From Clostridiales bacterium UBA4696 (lineage in GTDB: Bacteria; Bacillota; Clostridia; Oscillospirales; Oscillospiraceae), in the NCBI GenBank assembly GCA_002404795.1, contig DHKK01000128.1, positions 1-25,356 on the forward strand: DNA of 25,356 nucleotides, in the 5' to 3' direction. The notes under the pieces were generated by a model. It had not been told where the DNA came from and made no database searches. It was given only the letters and a program-made list of their open reading frames with translations. The translations under genes were made by a program, and so were the position numbers. Below, piece after piece: positions 16,085 to 22,875 of the stretch (positions within the stretch are counted from its first letter, which is position 1; every line of letters begins with the position of its first letter).

Positions 16085-17140
16085 ATGCTCTACAACACGC
16101 GAAACCCGCATGGCGGCGACATCTACAGCGCAGTCGTCACGCTCGATTTTTCCTCCAATGTCCATCCGCTCGGCACGCCGCCGGGCGTCGTCGAGGCGAT
16201 CCGCGCCGCCGCCGCACAGGTACGGCAGTACCCGGATCCCTACTGCCGCGCGCTGACCGCGGCCATCGCCGCGCACGAGGGCGTGCCGCAGCCGTATGTG
16301 CTCTGCGGCGGCGGCGCGGCGGAGCTCATCTATGCCTACTGCGACGCCCTGCGCCCGCGTCTGGCGGCAGAATTCGCGCCGACGTTTTCGGAATACCGCA
16401 CGGCGGCCGCGCATTTTGGCGCGCAGCTCGCGCAATATCCGCTCCGCGCGCCGGATTTCCTGCCGGACGAGGGGCTGCTCGCCTTTCTGCAGGAGCGGAA
16501 GCCGGACGTGCTGTTTCTGTGCACGCCCAATAACCCTACCGGCATGCTCCTCCCGCGAGGACTTCTGGAAGCTGCCCTGCGCATCTGCCGCGCGCAGGGC
16601 ACGCGCGTGCTGCTCGACGAGTGCTTTCTGGACTTTACGGACGCAGCGAGCGCCAAGGACCTGCTGGAGGCATACCCGAACCTGCTGATCTTAAAGGCGT
16701 TCACCAAGAATTACGCCCTTGCGGGCGTGCGCGCGGGCTGCTGCCTGACAGCAGACGGGCAGCTGCTCGAGAAAATGTCCGCCTGCTCGCAGCCGTGGAA
16801 CGTCTCGGTCCCGGCGCAGGCCGCGGCGCTCGCCGCCCTGCGCGAGCCGGACTGGCCGGCAAAGGCCCGCCCGCTGATCGCGGCGCAGCGGGACGTACTA
16901 GCCGCTGGACTCACGGCCCTTGGATTTACGGTCTGCCCGTCGCAGGCCAATTATCTGCTGTTCCGCGGCCCAGCCGGGCTGGATGCCGCGCTGCTGCGGC
17001 AGAAGATCGCCATCCGCAGCTGTGCGAATTACCCGGGCCTCGGCGAGGGCTGGTACCGCACGGCGGTGCGGCTGCCGAAAGAAAATGAAGCGCTGCTGGA
17101 CGCTCTGCGGCGCGGGATGGAGGAACTGTCATGGCGCTGA
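16085..17140 (+). CDS. cobD: L-threonine-O-3-phosphate decarboxylase, class I/II aminotransferase fold
   Basis: CobD makes (R)-1-amino-2-propanol phosphate, the linker used by CbiB. The 351-residue PLP enzyme begins HGGDIYSAVVTLDFSSNVHPLG. It has LCGGGAAELIYAYCDAL, LCTPNNPTGMLL, VLLDECFLDFT and the internal-aldimine Lys208 in AFTKNYALAGVRAG. The C-terminal RTAVRLPKENEALL carries the carboxylate-binding Arg. It is a close relative of histidinol-phosphate aminotransferase (HisC), so the name rests on the HGGD start and the position between cbiB and cobQ. The ATG at 16085 follows AAAGGAGACC. The last 10 bases overlap cobQ. Confidence 0.9.
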   Translation: MLYNTRNPHGGDIYSAVVTLDFSSNVHPLGTPPGVVEAIRAAAAQVRQYPDPYCRALTAAIAAHEGVPQPYVLCGGGAAELIYAYCDALRPRLAAEFAPTFSEYRTAAAHFGAQLAQYPLRAPDFLPDEGLLAFLQERKPDVLFLCTPNNPTGMLLPRGLLEAALRICRAQGTRVLLDECFLDFTDAASAKDLLEAYPNLLILKAFTKNYALAGVRAGCCLTADGQLLEKMSACSQPWNVSVPAQAAALAALREPDWPAKARPLIAAQRDVLAAGLTALGFTVCPSQANYLLFRGPAGLDAALLRQKIAIRSCANYPGLGEGWYRTAVRLPKENEALLDALRRGMEELSWR

Positions 17141-18594
17141 ATCTGATGCTGCAGGGTACGATGTCCAACGCGGGCAAGAGCCTGCTCGCCGCCGCCCTCT
17201 GCCGGATTTTCAAGCAGGACGGCTATCGCGTTGCGCCCTTCAAGAGCCAGAATATGGCCCTCAACTCGTTCATCACCGCTGCGGGCGGCGAGATGGGCCG
17301 CGCGCAGGTCGTGCAGGCCGAGGCCGCGGGCCTCGCGCCCGACGTGCGCATGAACCCGATCCTCCTGAAGCCGACGACCGACGTCGGCAGCCAGGTGATC
17401 GTGAACGGGCAGGTCGTGGGCAACATGCGCGCGATGGAGTATTACCGCCGCAAGCGTGATTTCCTCCCGGCCGTGCTGGACGCCTACGCGGGTCTGGACA
17501 GGGAATACGACGTGCTCGTCATCGAGGGCGCGGGCAGCCCGGCGGAGATCAACCTCAAGCAGGACGACTTCGTCAACATGGGCCTGGCCAGACTGGTGGA
17601 CGCGCCGGTGCTGCTGATCGGAGATATCGACCGCGGCGGCGTCTTCGCCCAGCTCTACGGCACCATCGCCCTGCTGGAATCGGACGAGCGCGCGCGCGTC
17701 AAGGGCACCATCATCAACAAATTCCGCGGCGACCGCGCAATCCTCGAACCGGGCCTGCGGCAGCTCGAGGCGCTCTGCGGCGTGCCGGTGGCGGGCGTCG
17801 TGCCCTACACGCGGGTGGATATCGACGAGGAAGACAGCCTCACCGAGCGTTTTTCCCGAACTGCGGGGCGCAGGCTTCTGGACCTGGCCGTGATCCGTCT
17901 GCCGCGCATCTCCAACTTTACCGATTTTTCTCCCTTTGAGCGCTATGCGAACGTCTCGCTGCGCTATATCTCCTCCGTCGGCGAGCTCGGCACGCCGGAC
18001 ATGATCCTTCTGCCCGGCACCAAGAGCACCATCGCCGACCTCAGCTGGCTCCGCCAGTCTGGGCTCGAGGCTGCCATCTGCAAGGAGGCCGCGCGCGGCA
18101 CGCCCATCTTCGGCGTCTGCGGCGGCTATCAGATGCTGGGCCGCAGCGTCTCGGACCCGGACGGCGTGGAGGCCGCGGGCCTGACGCAGATCCGCGGGCT
18201 GGGGCTTCTGGACATGGACACCGTCTTCCACGGCGAAAAGGTCCAGCGGCAGACCGCCGGCACGTTTTCCGGCGTGCAGGGGCTGCTCTCCGGCCTCAAC
18301 GGCCTCGGCTACGAGGGCTACGAGATCCACATGGGCCGGAGCGAGTCGGCCATGCCGCCGCTGGCCGGGTCCGGCATCGTCTACGGCAGCTATATCCACG
18401 GCGTGTTCGACGCGCCGGGCGTCGCCGACGCCATCCTCCGTGCGCTCTGCGCGCGCCGCGGGATCGACGCGTCGGCCCTCGGCAGCTTTGACGCGCAGGC
18501 CTATAAGGAGCGGCAGTACGACCTGCTGGCGGACGCCGTCCGCCAGGGCCTCGATATGGACTACGTCTACCGCGTTCTGCACCGGAAGGCATAA
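17131..18594 (+). CDS. cobQ: Cobyric acid synthase
   Basis: CobQ (CbiP) amidates side chains b, d, e and g of adenosylcobyrinate diamide using glutamine and ATP. The 487-residue protein has a P-loop-type LQGTMSNAGKSLLAAALCR start and FKSQNMALNSF. EGAGSPAEINLKQDDFVNMGLA and the IGDIDRGGVFAQLYGT segment follow. A class I glutamine amidotransferase domain starts near 250, with nucleophile Cys330 in FGVCGGYQMLG and GYEIHMGRSE after it. Length is normal. It is the last gene of the operon, and the bidirectional terminator begins 4 bases after its stop codon. Confidence 0.95.
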   Translation: MALNLMLQGTMSNAGKSLLAAALCRIFKQDGYRVAPFKSQNMALNSFITAAGGEMGRAQVVQAEAAGLAPDVRMNPILLKPTTDVGSQVIVNGQVVGNMRAMEYYRRKRDFLPAVLDAYAGLDREYDVLVIEGAGSPAEINLKQDDFVNMGLARLVDAPVLLIGDIDRGGVFAQLYGTIALLESDERARVKGTIINKFRGDRAILEPGLRQLEALCGVPVAGVVPYTRVDIDEEDSLTERFSRTAGRRLLDLAVIRLPRISNFTDFSPFERYANVSLRYISSVGELGTPDMILLPGTKSTIADLSWLRQSGLEAAICKEAARGTPIFGVCGGYQMLGRSVSDPDGVEAAGLTQIRGLGLLDMDTVFHGEKVQRQTAGTFSGVQGLLSGLNGLGYEGYEIHMGRSESAMPPLAGSGIVYGSYIHGVFDAPGVADAILRALCARRGIDASALGSFDAQAYKERQYDLLADAVRQGLDMDYVYRVLHRKA

Positions 18595-18597
18595 AAA

Positions 18598-18623
18598 GCG
18601 GCGCACCCGTCCGGGTGCGCCGC
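18598..18623. terminator. Bidirectional intrinsic terminator between cobQ and the ZIP gene
   Basis: A perfect 11-bp stem, GCGGCGCACCC (18598-18608) with GGGTGCGCCGC (18613-18623), has a GTCC loop. On the plus strand it is followed by GTGTTTTTG. On the minus strand the AAAAA at 18593-18597 reads as a T-tract. It therefore can end both the rightward cobalamin operon and the leftward ZIP gene, whose stop codon is at 18649-18651. Confidence 0.9.
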
Positions 18624-18648
18624 GTGTTTTTGTTGTTCCAATGCCACG

Positions 18649-19425
18649 TCATCCTAATGCCACGTCCAGCACCATCATCAGGCTGAAGCCGATGGCGAAG
18701 AAGATCGTGCCGACGTTGGTGTGCGTCCCCTGCGACATCTCGGGGATCAGCTCCTCGACCACGACGTAGAGCATTGCGCCCGCCGCAAAGCTCAGCAGAT
18801 ACGGCAGCGCCGGGATGACATGCCGCGCCGCGAGGATTGTGAGGACCGCCCCGATCGGCTCCACCACGCCCGAGAGCACGCCGTCCAGAAACGCTCTGGA
18901 TTTTTTCATCCCCTCCGCGCGCAGCGGCAGGGAGATGATCGCGCCCTCCGGGAAGTTCTGGATGGCGATGCCGAGCGAGAGCGCCAGCGCGCCCGCCGCC
19001 GTGATCTGCGCCTGTCCGGACAGATACCCCGCGTACACCACGCCGACGGCCATGCCCTCCGGGATGTTGTGGAGCGTCACGGCCAGCACCATCATCGTCG
19101 TGCGCTGCAGGCGGCTCTTCGGCCCCTCGGCCTGCCCGCTTTTCGCGTGCAGATGCGGGATGATGCGGTCCAGCGCCAGCAAAAACAAAATGCCGACCCA
19201 GAACCCCAGCACCGCCGGGAGAAACGACCACCGGCCCAGCGCCGCTGACTGCGCAATGGCCGGGATCAGCAGGCTCCATACGCTCGCCGCCACCATCACG
19301 CCCGCGGCAAAGCCGGTCAGCGCGCGCTGCACCGCGTCGCTGAGCGTCTTTTTCAGAAAAAACACGCACGCCGCCCCCAGCGACGTGCCGAGAAACGGGA
19401 TCAGGATCCCATAGAAGGCTTCCAT
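18649..19425 (-). CDS. ZIP family metal transporter (GufA/ZupT-like)
   Basis: This 258-residue membrane protein has about eight hydrophobic segments. It carries the paired metal-site motifs of ZIP transporters: HNIPEG at 119-124 and QNFPEG at 156-161. A His-containing loop (DRIIPHLHAKSG, about 86-97) precedes them. ZIP proteins import divalent metals such as zinc, and some carry manganese, iron or cobalt. The QNFPEG form is typical of the GufA-like bacterial branch. Convergence with a cobalt-requiring operon makes cobalt a possible cargo, but nothing in the sequence proves it. I prefer the ATG at 19425, 8 bases from GGAGG. An ATG two codons earlier (19431) is only 2 bases from it. Confidence 0.9.
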   Translation of the reverse strand: MEAFYGILIPFLGTSLGAACVFFLKKTLSDAVQRALTGFAAGVMVAASVWSLLIPAIAQSAALGRWSFLPAVLGFWVGILFLLALDRIIPHLHAKSGQAEGPKSRLQRTTMMVLAVTLHNIPEGMAVGVVYAGYLSGQAQITAAGALALSLGIAIQNFPEGAIISLPLRAEGMKKSRAFLDGVLSGVVEPIGAVLTILAARHVIPALPYLLSFAAGAMLYVVVEELIPEMSQGTHTNVGTIFFAIGFSLMMVLDVALG

Positions 19426-19444
19426 GACCATTGCCTCCGTTTCT

Positions 19445-19462
19445 GGTTAAATATATTTAACC
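19445..19462 (-). promoter_or_regulatory. 18-bp palindromic operator candidate of the ZIP gene
   Basis: GGTTAAATATATTTAACC is a perfect 18-bp palindrome. It begins 3 bases downstream of the -10 box, so it covers the expected transcription start and lies before the ribosome-binding site. A dimeric repressor bound here would block initiation. A near-identical palindrome occurs at 22794-22811. The regulator is not in the window; a metal-dependent repressor is an inference from the gene controlled. Confidence 0.7.
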
Positions 19463-19464
19463 AC

Positions 19465-19493
19465 AGTATAGCAGACGCCCGCCTGAAAGTCAA
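19465..19493 (-). promoter_or_regulatory. Sigma-A promoter of the ZIP gene
   Basis: On the minus strand: -35 TTGACT (19493-19488), a 17-base spacer, and -10 TATACT (19470-19465). It is near consensus with ideal spacing, and lies 40 bases upstream of the start codon. Confidence 0.85.
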
Positions 19494-19553
19494 ACCGCCG
19501 CGCCCCAGCAGAACTCTGCACATTTGGGGATAGCAATGCCCACGCCGCTGCGC

Positions 19554-19559
19554 TATAAT
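19554..19559 (+). promoter_or_regulatory. Possible -10 box for the TSUP/DNA-repair operon
   Basis: A perfect TATAAT at 19554-19559 lies 100 bases before the TSUP start codon, but no good -35 stands 16-18 bases upstream (only TAGCAA). A second weak option is TTGCAA near 19600 with CATGAT 17 bases later. An activator-dependent start would fit a weak -35, since Ada-type proteins activate their own operons. That is inference. Confidence 0.35.
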
Positions 19560-19658
19560 ACAAAGAAAAACGGCGATATTATCGAATTGAATTTCCGTTT
19601 TTGCAAAGCATTTCACAGAAAAGCATGATACAATGTAAAAAACAGAGAGGCAGCAATC

Positions 19659-20375
19659 ATGTACTTATGGATCTTCGCGGCGGTGGCCGCTTATTTTATC
19701 AAGGGCCTGTGCGGCTTTGCCAATACGCTGGTGTTTACGTCGATTTTGAGCTTCGGTGTACCCAACGCCAACATTTCTCCAATCGACCTGCTGCTGGGCT
19801 ACCCGACGAACCTGATCCTGACGTGGAAGAACCGGAAGCGTCTTGTACCGAAGGTGTATCTCCCGCTGGCCGCGCTGGTGCTGGCGGGCAGTATCCCCGG
19901 CGCGTTTTTGCTCAAGCATGTGGACGACCGGGCCGTCAAGGTGCTGTTCGGCGTCGTTGTAGCGGTATTGGGCGCGGAAATGTTTTCGCGGGAGTACAGC
20001 AAAAAGCGTCTGCGCTCCTCCAGGATCGTGCTGGCGATCATCGGCGTGACGGCGGGCGTGCTGTGCGGGCTGTTCGGCGTGGGCGCGCTGCTGGCCGCCT
20101 ATGTCAGCCGCGTGACCGAGGACGGCGATTCGTTCAAGGCAAATATCAGCGCGGTATTTATCGTGGACAATACGTTCCGCATTGTCCTGTACAGCGCATT
20201 GGGCCTCCTGACGCTGGACACCCTGAAAACCGCCCTGCTGTTGATCCCGTTTGCGCTCGTGGGGCTGTTTCTCGGCATGAAGTGCAGCAGCCGCATGGAT
20301 GAGAGCCTCGTCAAAAAGATCACGGCGGTCCTGCTGGTGCTGTCCGGCATTTCCCTGATCCTGAAAAATCTGTAA
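19659..20375 (+). CDS. TSUP family (TauE/SafE) membrane exporter
   Basis: The 238-residue integral membrane protein has two repeats of about four hydrophobic segments. Its conserved starts, AAYFIKGLCGFANTLVFTSILSFG and ITAGVLCGLFGVGALL-like residues near 130-145, are typical of the sulfite exporter TauE/SafE (TSUP) family. Family members move sulfur oxyanions or small organosulfur anions, but substrates are rarely known. GAGAGG lies 8 bases before the ATG. The gene ends 13 bases before the AdaA-type gene, so it is probably the first gene of an alkylation-response operon. That is an unusual partner for this family. Confidence 0.85.
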   Translation: MYLWIFAAVAAYFIKGLCGFANTLVFTSILSFGVPNANISPIDLLLGYPTNLILTWKNRKRLVPKVYLPLAALVLAGSIPGAFLLKHVDDRAVKVLFGVVVAVLGAEMFSREYSKKRLRSSRIVLAIIGVTAGVLCGLFGVGALLAAYVSRVTEDGDSFKANISAVFIVDNTFRIVLYSALGLLTLDTLKTALLLIPFALVGLFLGMKCSSRMDESLVKKITAVLLVLSGISLILKNL

Positions 20376-20388
20376 GGGGTATGCGGCA

Positions 20389-20913
20389 ATGACTGAGAAT
20401 GAAATGTGGGAAGCCGTGCAGCGATCGGATGAAAGCTACGACGGCCTGTTTTTCTACGCGGTGAAAACGACGGGCATTTTCTGCCGTCCCTCCTGCAGAT
20501 CCAAGCCGCCGAAGCGGGAAAACCTCTGCTATTTTGCCTCCGGGGAAGAAGCCCGTGCCGCCGGCTTTCGTCCCTGCAAGCGCTGCCGCAGCGACCTTCT
20601 GGAGTATCAGCCCATGCGGGACATTGCGGCAGAGATCAAAGCGCGGCTGGACAAGGCGGCTTCTCTGGCTGATGTTGGCCTCACGCCGCGGCGGATGACC
20701 GATATTTTCAAGCAGGAATACGGCGTCACACCGAAGGCGTATGCCGACACCCGCCGTCTGCACACGTCAAAGCAGCTGCTGGCCGGGACGCAGGAGAAGG
20801 TGATCGATGTGGCGGCACAGTCCGGCTTTTCCAGCCTCGCTACGTTCAACCGCTTCTTCAAGCAGCAGACTGGTCAGACGCCGACACAATACCGAAAAAG
20901 CACGAAAGGGTGA
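20389..20913 (+). CDS. adaA: AdaA-type methylphosphotriester sensor, AraC-type regulator
   Basis: The 174-residue protein has the Ada N-terminal zinc domain, with ligands Cys32 and Cys36 (FCRPSC) and Cys63 and Cys66 (PCKRC). The first is the likely methyl acceptor. An AraC-type DNA-binding region follows from about 75. In Ada/AdaA proteins, methyl transfer from a DNA phosphotriester to the cysteine turns the protein into an activator of repair genes. The second helix-turn-helix (VIDVAAQSGFSSLATFNRFFKQQTGQTP) is complete. The first looks about four residues shorter than usual around DKAASLADVGLTPRRM. Downstream alkA and ogt genes fit the role. The stop lies 5 bases before the next start codon. 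Confidence 0.9.
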   Translation: MTENEMWEAVQRSDESYDGLFFYAVKTTGIFCRPSCRSKPPKRENLCYFASGEEARAAGFRPCKRCRSDLLEYQPMRDIAAEIKARLDKAASLADVGLTPRRMTDIFKQEYGVTPKAYADTRRLHTSKQLLAGTQEKVIDVAAQSGFSSLATFNRFFKQQTGQTPTQYRKSTKG

Positions 20914-20918
20914 CAGCT

Positions 20919-21569
20919 ATGGTTTTTGCATATGGAGAGACGGAGCTTGCCTGGCTGCGGAAAAAGGACAAGCGGCTCGGCGAAGTCATCGACCGCATCG
21001 GGCGCGTCGAGCGCGCGGTGGACCCGGACCTGTTTTCCGCCGTCATCCACCACATCATCGGCCAGCAGATCTCCATGAAGGCCCAGGCGACCATCTGGCA
21101 GCGGATGCAGGACGCGCTGGGGACGGTCAACGCCGAAACGATCCTGGCCGCAGGCGTCCCGAAGCTGCAGTCGCTCGGCATGACCTTCCGCAAGGCGGAA
21201 TACATCACGGACTTCGCCGAAAAGGTCCATACCGGCGCGTTCGACCTGGACGCCGTGGCGCATATGTCCGACGCGGACGCCATCCGCGCGCTCAGCAGCC
21301 TCAAGGGCATCGGCGTCTGGACGGCGGAGATGATCCTGCTGTTCTGCCTGCAGCGCCCGGATATTTTCAGCTACGACGATCTTGCCATCCAGCGCGGCCT
21401 GCGCATGGTCTACCACCACCGGGACATCGACCGCAGCCGCTTCGAGCGCTACCGCCGGAGATTTTCCCCCTATTGCAGCGTCGCCAGCCTCTACCTCTGG
21501 GCCGTCTCCGGCGGCGCGATCCCGGAAATGAAGGACTACAAGCCGAAAAACAAACAGGAGGCACACTGA
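20919..21569 (+). CDS. DNA-3-methyladenine glycosylase, HhH-GPD (AlkA-like)
   Basis: The 216-residue enzyme removes alkylated purines from DNA. It has the helix-hairpin-helix segment LSSLKGIGVWTAEMILLF (about 126-143). The Gly/Pro-Asp loop follows, and Asp154 in SYDDLAIQRGL is the likely catalytic acid. FSAVIHHIIGQQISMKAQATIW lies in the N-terminal part. It lacks the extra N-terminal domain of E. coli AlkA, as many short bacterial versions do. I chose the ATG at 20919, preceded by GAAAGGG at an 8-base distance, over an in-frame GTG at 20910 that overlaps the adaA stop. The next gene starts 1 base after the stop. Confidence 0.9.
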   Translation: MVFAYGETELAWLRKKDKRLGEVIDRIGRVERAVDPDLFSAVIHHIIGQQISMKAQATIWQRMQDALGTVNAETILAAGVPKLQSLGMTFRKAEYITDFAEKVHTGAFDLDAVAHMSDADAIRALSSLKGIGVWTAEMILLFCLQRPDIFSYDDLAIQRGLRMVYHHRDIDRSRFERYRRRFSPYCSVASLYLWAVSGGAIPEMKDYKPKNKQEAH

Positions 21570-21570
21570 C

Positions 21571-22104
21571 ATGGTCTACACAACCGAATACCCCTCGCCC
21601 CTCGGCACGATCACGCTGGCGTGCGATGAGGAGGCCATCATCGGCCTCTGGTTCAACGGGCAGCGGTATTTCGGCAATATCCTGCCGGAGCAGACCGAGC
21701 GGCAGGAGCGGCCGCTGTTTCAGGATGCCCGGCGCTGGCTGGACGTTTATTTCTCCGGCCGCGAGCCAGATTACCTGCCGCCCTTGCGGTATGACTCCAC
21801 CCCGTTCCGCAGGCTGGTCTGCGACATCATGCTGACCATCCCCTACGGAAGCACCATGACCTACGGCCAGATCGCCGCCGAGGTCGCCAGACGGCAGGTG
21901 CTTGCGAACATGTCCGCGCAGGCCGTCGGCGGTGCGGTGGGGCACAACCCGATCTCGCTGATGATCCCGTGCCACCGCGTCGTCGGCACGAACGGCAGTC
22001 TCACCGGCTACGGCGGCGGGATCGCGCGGAAGGTGAAGCTGCTGGAGCTGGAGCATGCGGACATGCACCGCTTTTTCGTGCCGAAAACAGGCACGGCACT
22101 TTGA
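21571..22104 (+). CDS. ogt: Methylated-DNA--protein-cysteine S-methyltransferase
   Basis: This 177-residue suicide repair protein takes methyl or other alkyl groups from O6-guanine (and O4-thymine) onto its own cysteine. The active site IPCHRVVG puts Cys134 as the acceptor. The wing and recognition helix (TIPYGSTMTYGQIAAEVAR) precede it, and YGGGIARKVKLLELE follows. All are family signatures. With the AdaA-type sensor and AlkA-type glycosylase it completes an adaptive-response set. Here sensing and O6-repair are on separate proteins, as in Bacillus. The GGAGGCAC site lies inside the end of the preceding gene. Confidence 0.95.
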   Translation: MVYTTEYPSPLGTITLACDEEAIIGLWFNGQRYFGNILPEQTERQERPLFQDARRWLDVYFSGREPDYLPPLRYDSTPFRRLVCDIMLTIPYGSTMTYGQIAAEVARRQVLANMSAQAVGGAVGHNPISLMIPCHRVVGTNGSLTGYGGGIARKVKLLELEHADMHRFFVPKTGTAL

Positions 22105-22121
22105 CGGGAGGGAACAGAATT

Positions 22122-22613
22122 ATGAAAAACGTTGCGGCCGCGACCCGGAAAATGATCGGATTTTACCACGGAAACAAGCACGATATCGCCCATTTCCTCA
22201 AGGTCTGGGCCATGGCAAGGACCATCGGCGAGCTGGAGGGGCTGGACGGGCACACGCAGGAGGTGCTGGAGCTGGCTGCCGTGGTGCATGACATCGCCTG
22301 CCCGCTGTGCCGGGAGAAATACGGCGATACCAACGGCAAGCATCAGGAGCTGGAGAGCCCGCCGCTGGTGGAGGCATTCTTTGCCGATCTGCCCGTCAGC
22401 CGTGCGGACGTGGATCGCATCAGCTGGCTGGCGGCGCACCACCATACCTATACCAATGTGGACGGCCCGGACCACCGGATCCTGCTCGAGGCGGATTTCC
22501 TCGTCAACGCGGACGAGGGCGCCTGCGCCCGTCCTGCCATCGAGACCATGCGCGAGCGCGTCTTCCGGACCCCTTCCGCGATCCGCCTGCTCGATACGAT
22601 CTACCTGGCATAA
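22122..22613 (+). CDS. HD domain phosphohydrolase
   Basis: The 163-residue protein has an HD-type metal site: an early His in HDIAHFLKVWAMART, the central VVHDIACP (His-Asp pair near 57), His residues in AAHHHTY near 105, and an Asp in LEADFLVNADE near 125. HD proteins hydrolyse phosphate esters, often of nucleotides; the substrate here is not evident. It starts 17 bases after ogt behind GGGAGGG and ends the operon at a strong hairpin. Co-transcription with repair genes hints at nucleotide clean-up, which is inference. The larger open frame upstream lies inside ogt and is not the start. Confidence 0.85.
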   Translation: MKNVAAATRKMIGFYHGNKHDIAHFLKVWAMARTIGELEGLDGHTQEVLELAAVVHDIACPLCREKYGDTNGKHQELESPPLVEAFFADLPVSRADVDRISWLAAHHHTYTNVDGPDHRILLEADFLVNADEGACARPAIETMRERVFRTPSAIRLLDTIYLA

Positions 22614-22618
22614 CAGAC

Positions 22619-22652
22619 GCAGCGCCCGCCCGGATGCCCGGGCGGGCGCTGC
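22619..22652 (+). terminator. Terminator hairpin after the DNA-repair operon
   Basis: A perfect 15-bp GC-rich stem (22619-22633 with 22638-22652, loop ATGC) begins 5 bases after the HD gene stop. The following tract is weak (CCGGTTTG, then GATTTTC), but stem strength and position support termination. Confidence 0.75.
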
Positions 22653-22705
22653 CCGGTTTGCGGCGATTTTCTTCAAATTTTGGCACAGATCAGGCGCTTC
22701 CCGTC

Positions 22706-22734
22706 TTGAAAAGTGCGTGCGGCGGTGCTAGAAT
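22706..22734 (+). promoter_or_regulatory. Sigma-A promoter of the membrane protein/methyltransferase operon
   Basis: -35 TTGAAA (22706-22711), a 17-base spacer, and -10 TAGAAT (22729-22734). It gives a leader of about 135 bases before the first start codon. The leader contains a GC-rich hairpin with a T-filled loop (22770-22790) and the palindrome at 22793-22812. Confidence 0.8.
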
Positions 22735-22792
22735 ACCCTTGAAAAAACGGTCCGGAGCGGGGCAGGCCCGCGGCGGCTTTTTTGCGCCGCTG

Positions 22793-22812
22793 CGGTTAGA
22801 AACATCTAACCG
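22793..22812 (+). promoter_or_regulatory. Palindromic operator candidate matching the ZIP operator
   Basis: CGGTTAGAAACATCTAACCG is a palindrome with 8-bp arms and a 4-base centre. Its inner 18 bases agree with the ZIP-gene palindrome at 14 of 18 positions, sharing GGTTA-N8-TAACC. It lies about 58 bases after the -10 box, so it would act as a roadblock or as an RNA hairpin. A weak alternative promoter (TTGCGC-17-TCTAAC) would place its -10 inside the palindrome. Confidence 0.6.
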
Positions 22813-22875
22813 AGAAACATCGGCTGCCGCATGGGCCAAAACAGCGGGAAAATGAAGACACAGGAGGAAACGAAA

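Noticed and set aside
16085..17140. Histidinol-phosphate aminotransferase (HisC) as the name for cobD
   Set aside because: Same fold, but the HGGD start and the cbiB-cobQ context favour threonine-phosphate decarboxylase.
17029..18606. 525-codon minus-strand open frame opposite cobQ
   Set aside because: Mirror frame of cobQ, whose motifs and catalytic Cys are unmistakable; the antisense product shows no recognisable domain.
18640..18666. Direct repeat AATGCCACGTC, twice, 16 bases apart
   Set aside because: A short duplication around the ZIP stop codon; only two copies, no array, best seen as chance or slippage.
20807..21835. 342-codon plus-strand frame across adaA, alkA and ogt
   Set aside because: Out-of-frame with three well-supported repair genes; Arg/Pro-rich with no domain.
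22770..22790. GC-rich hairpin with T-run taken as a terminator
   Set aside because: The six Ts lie in the loop and not after the stem, so it lacks terminator form; kept only as leader structure.
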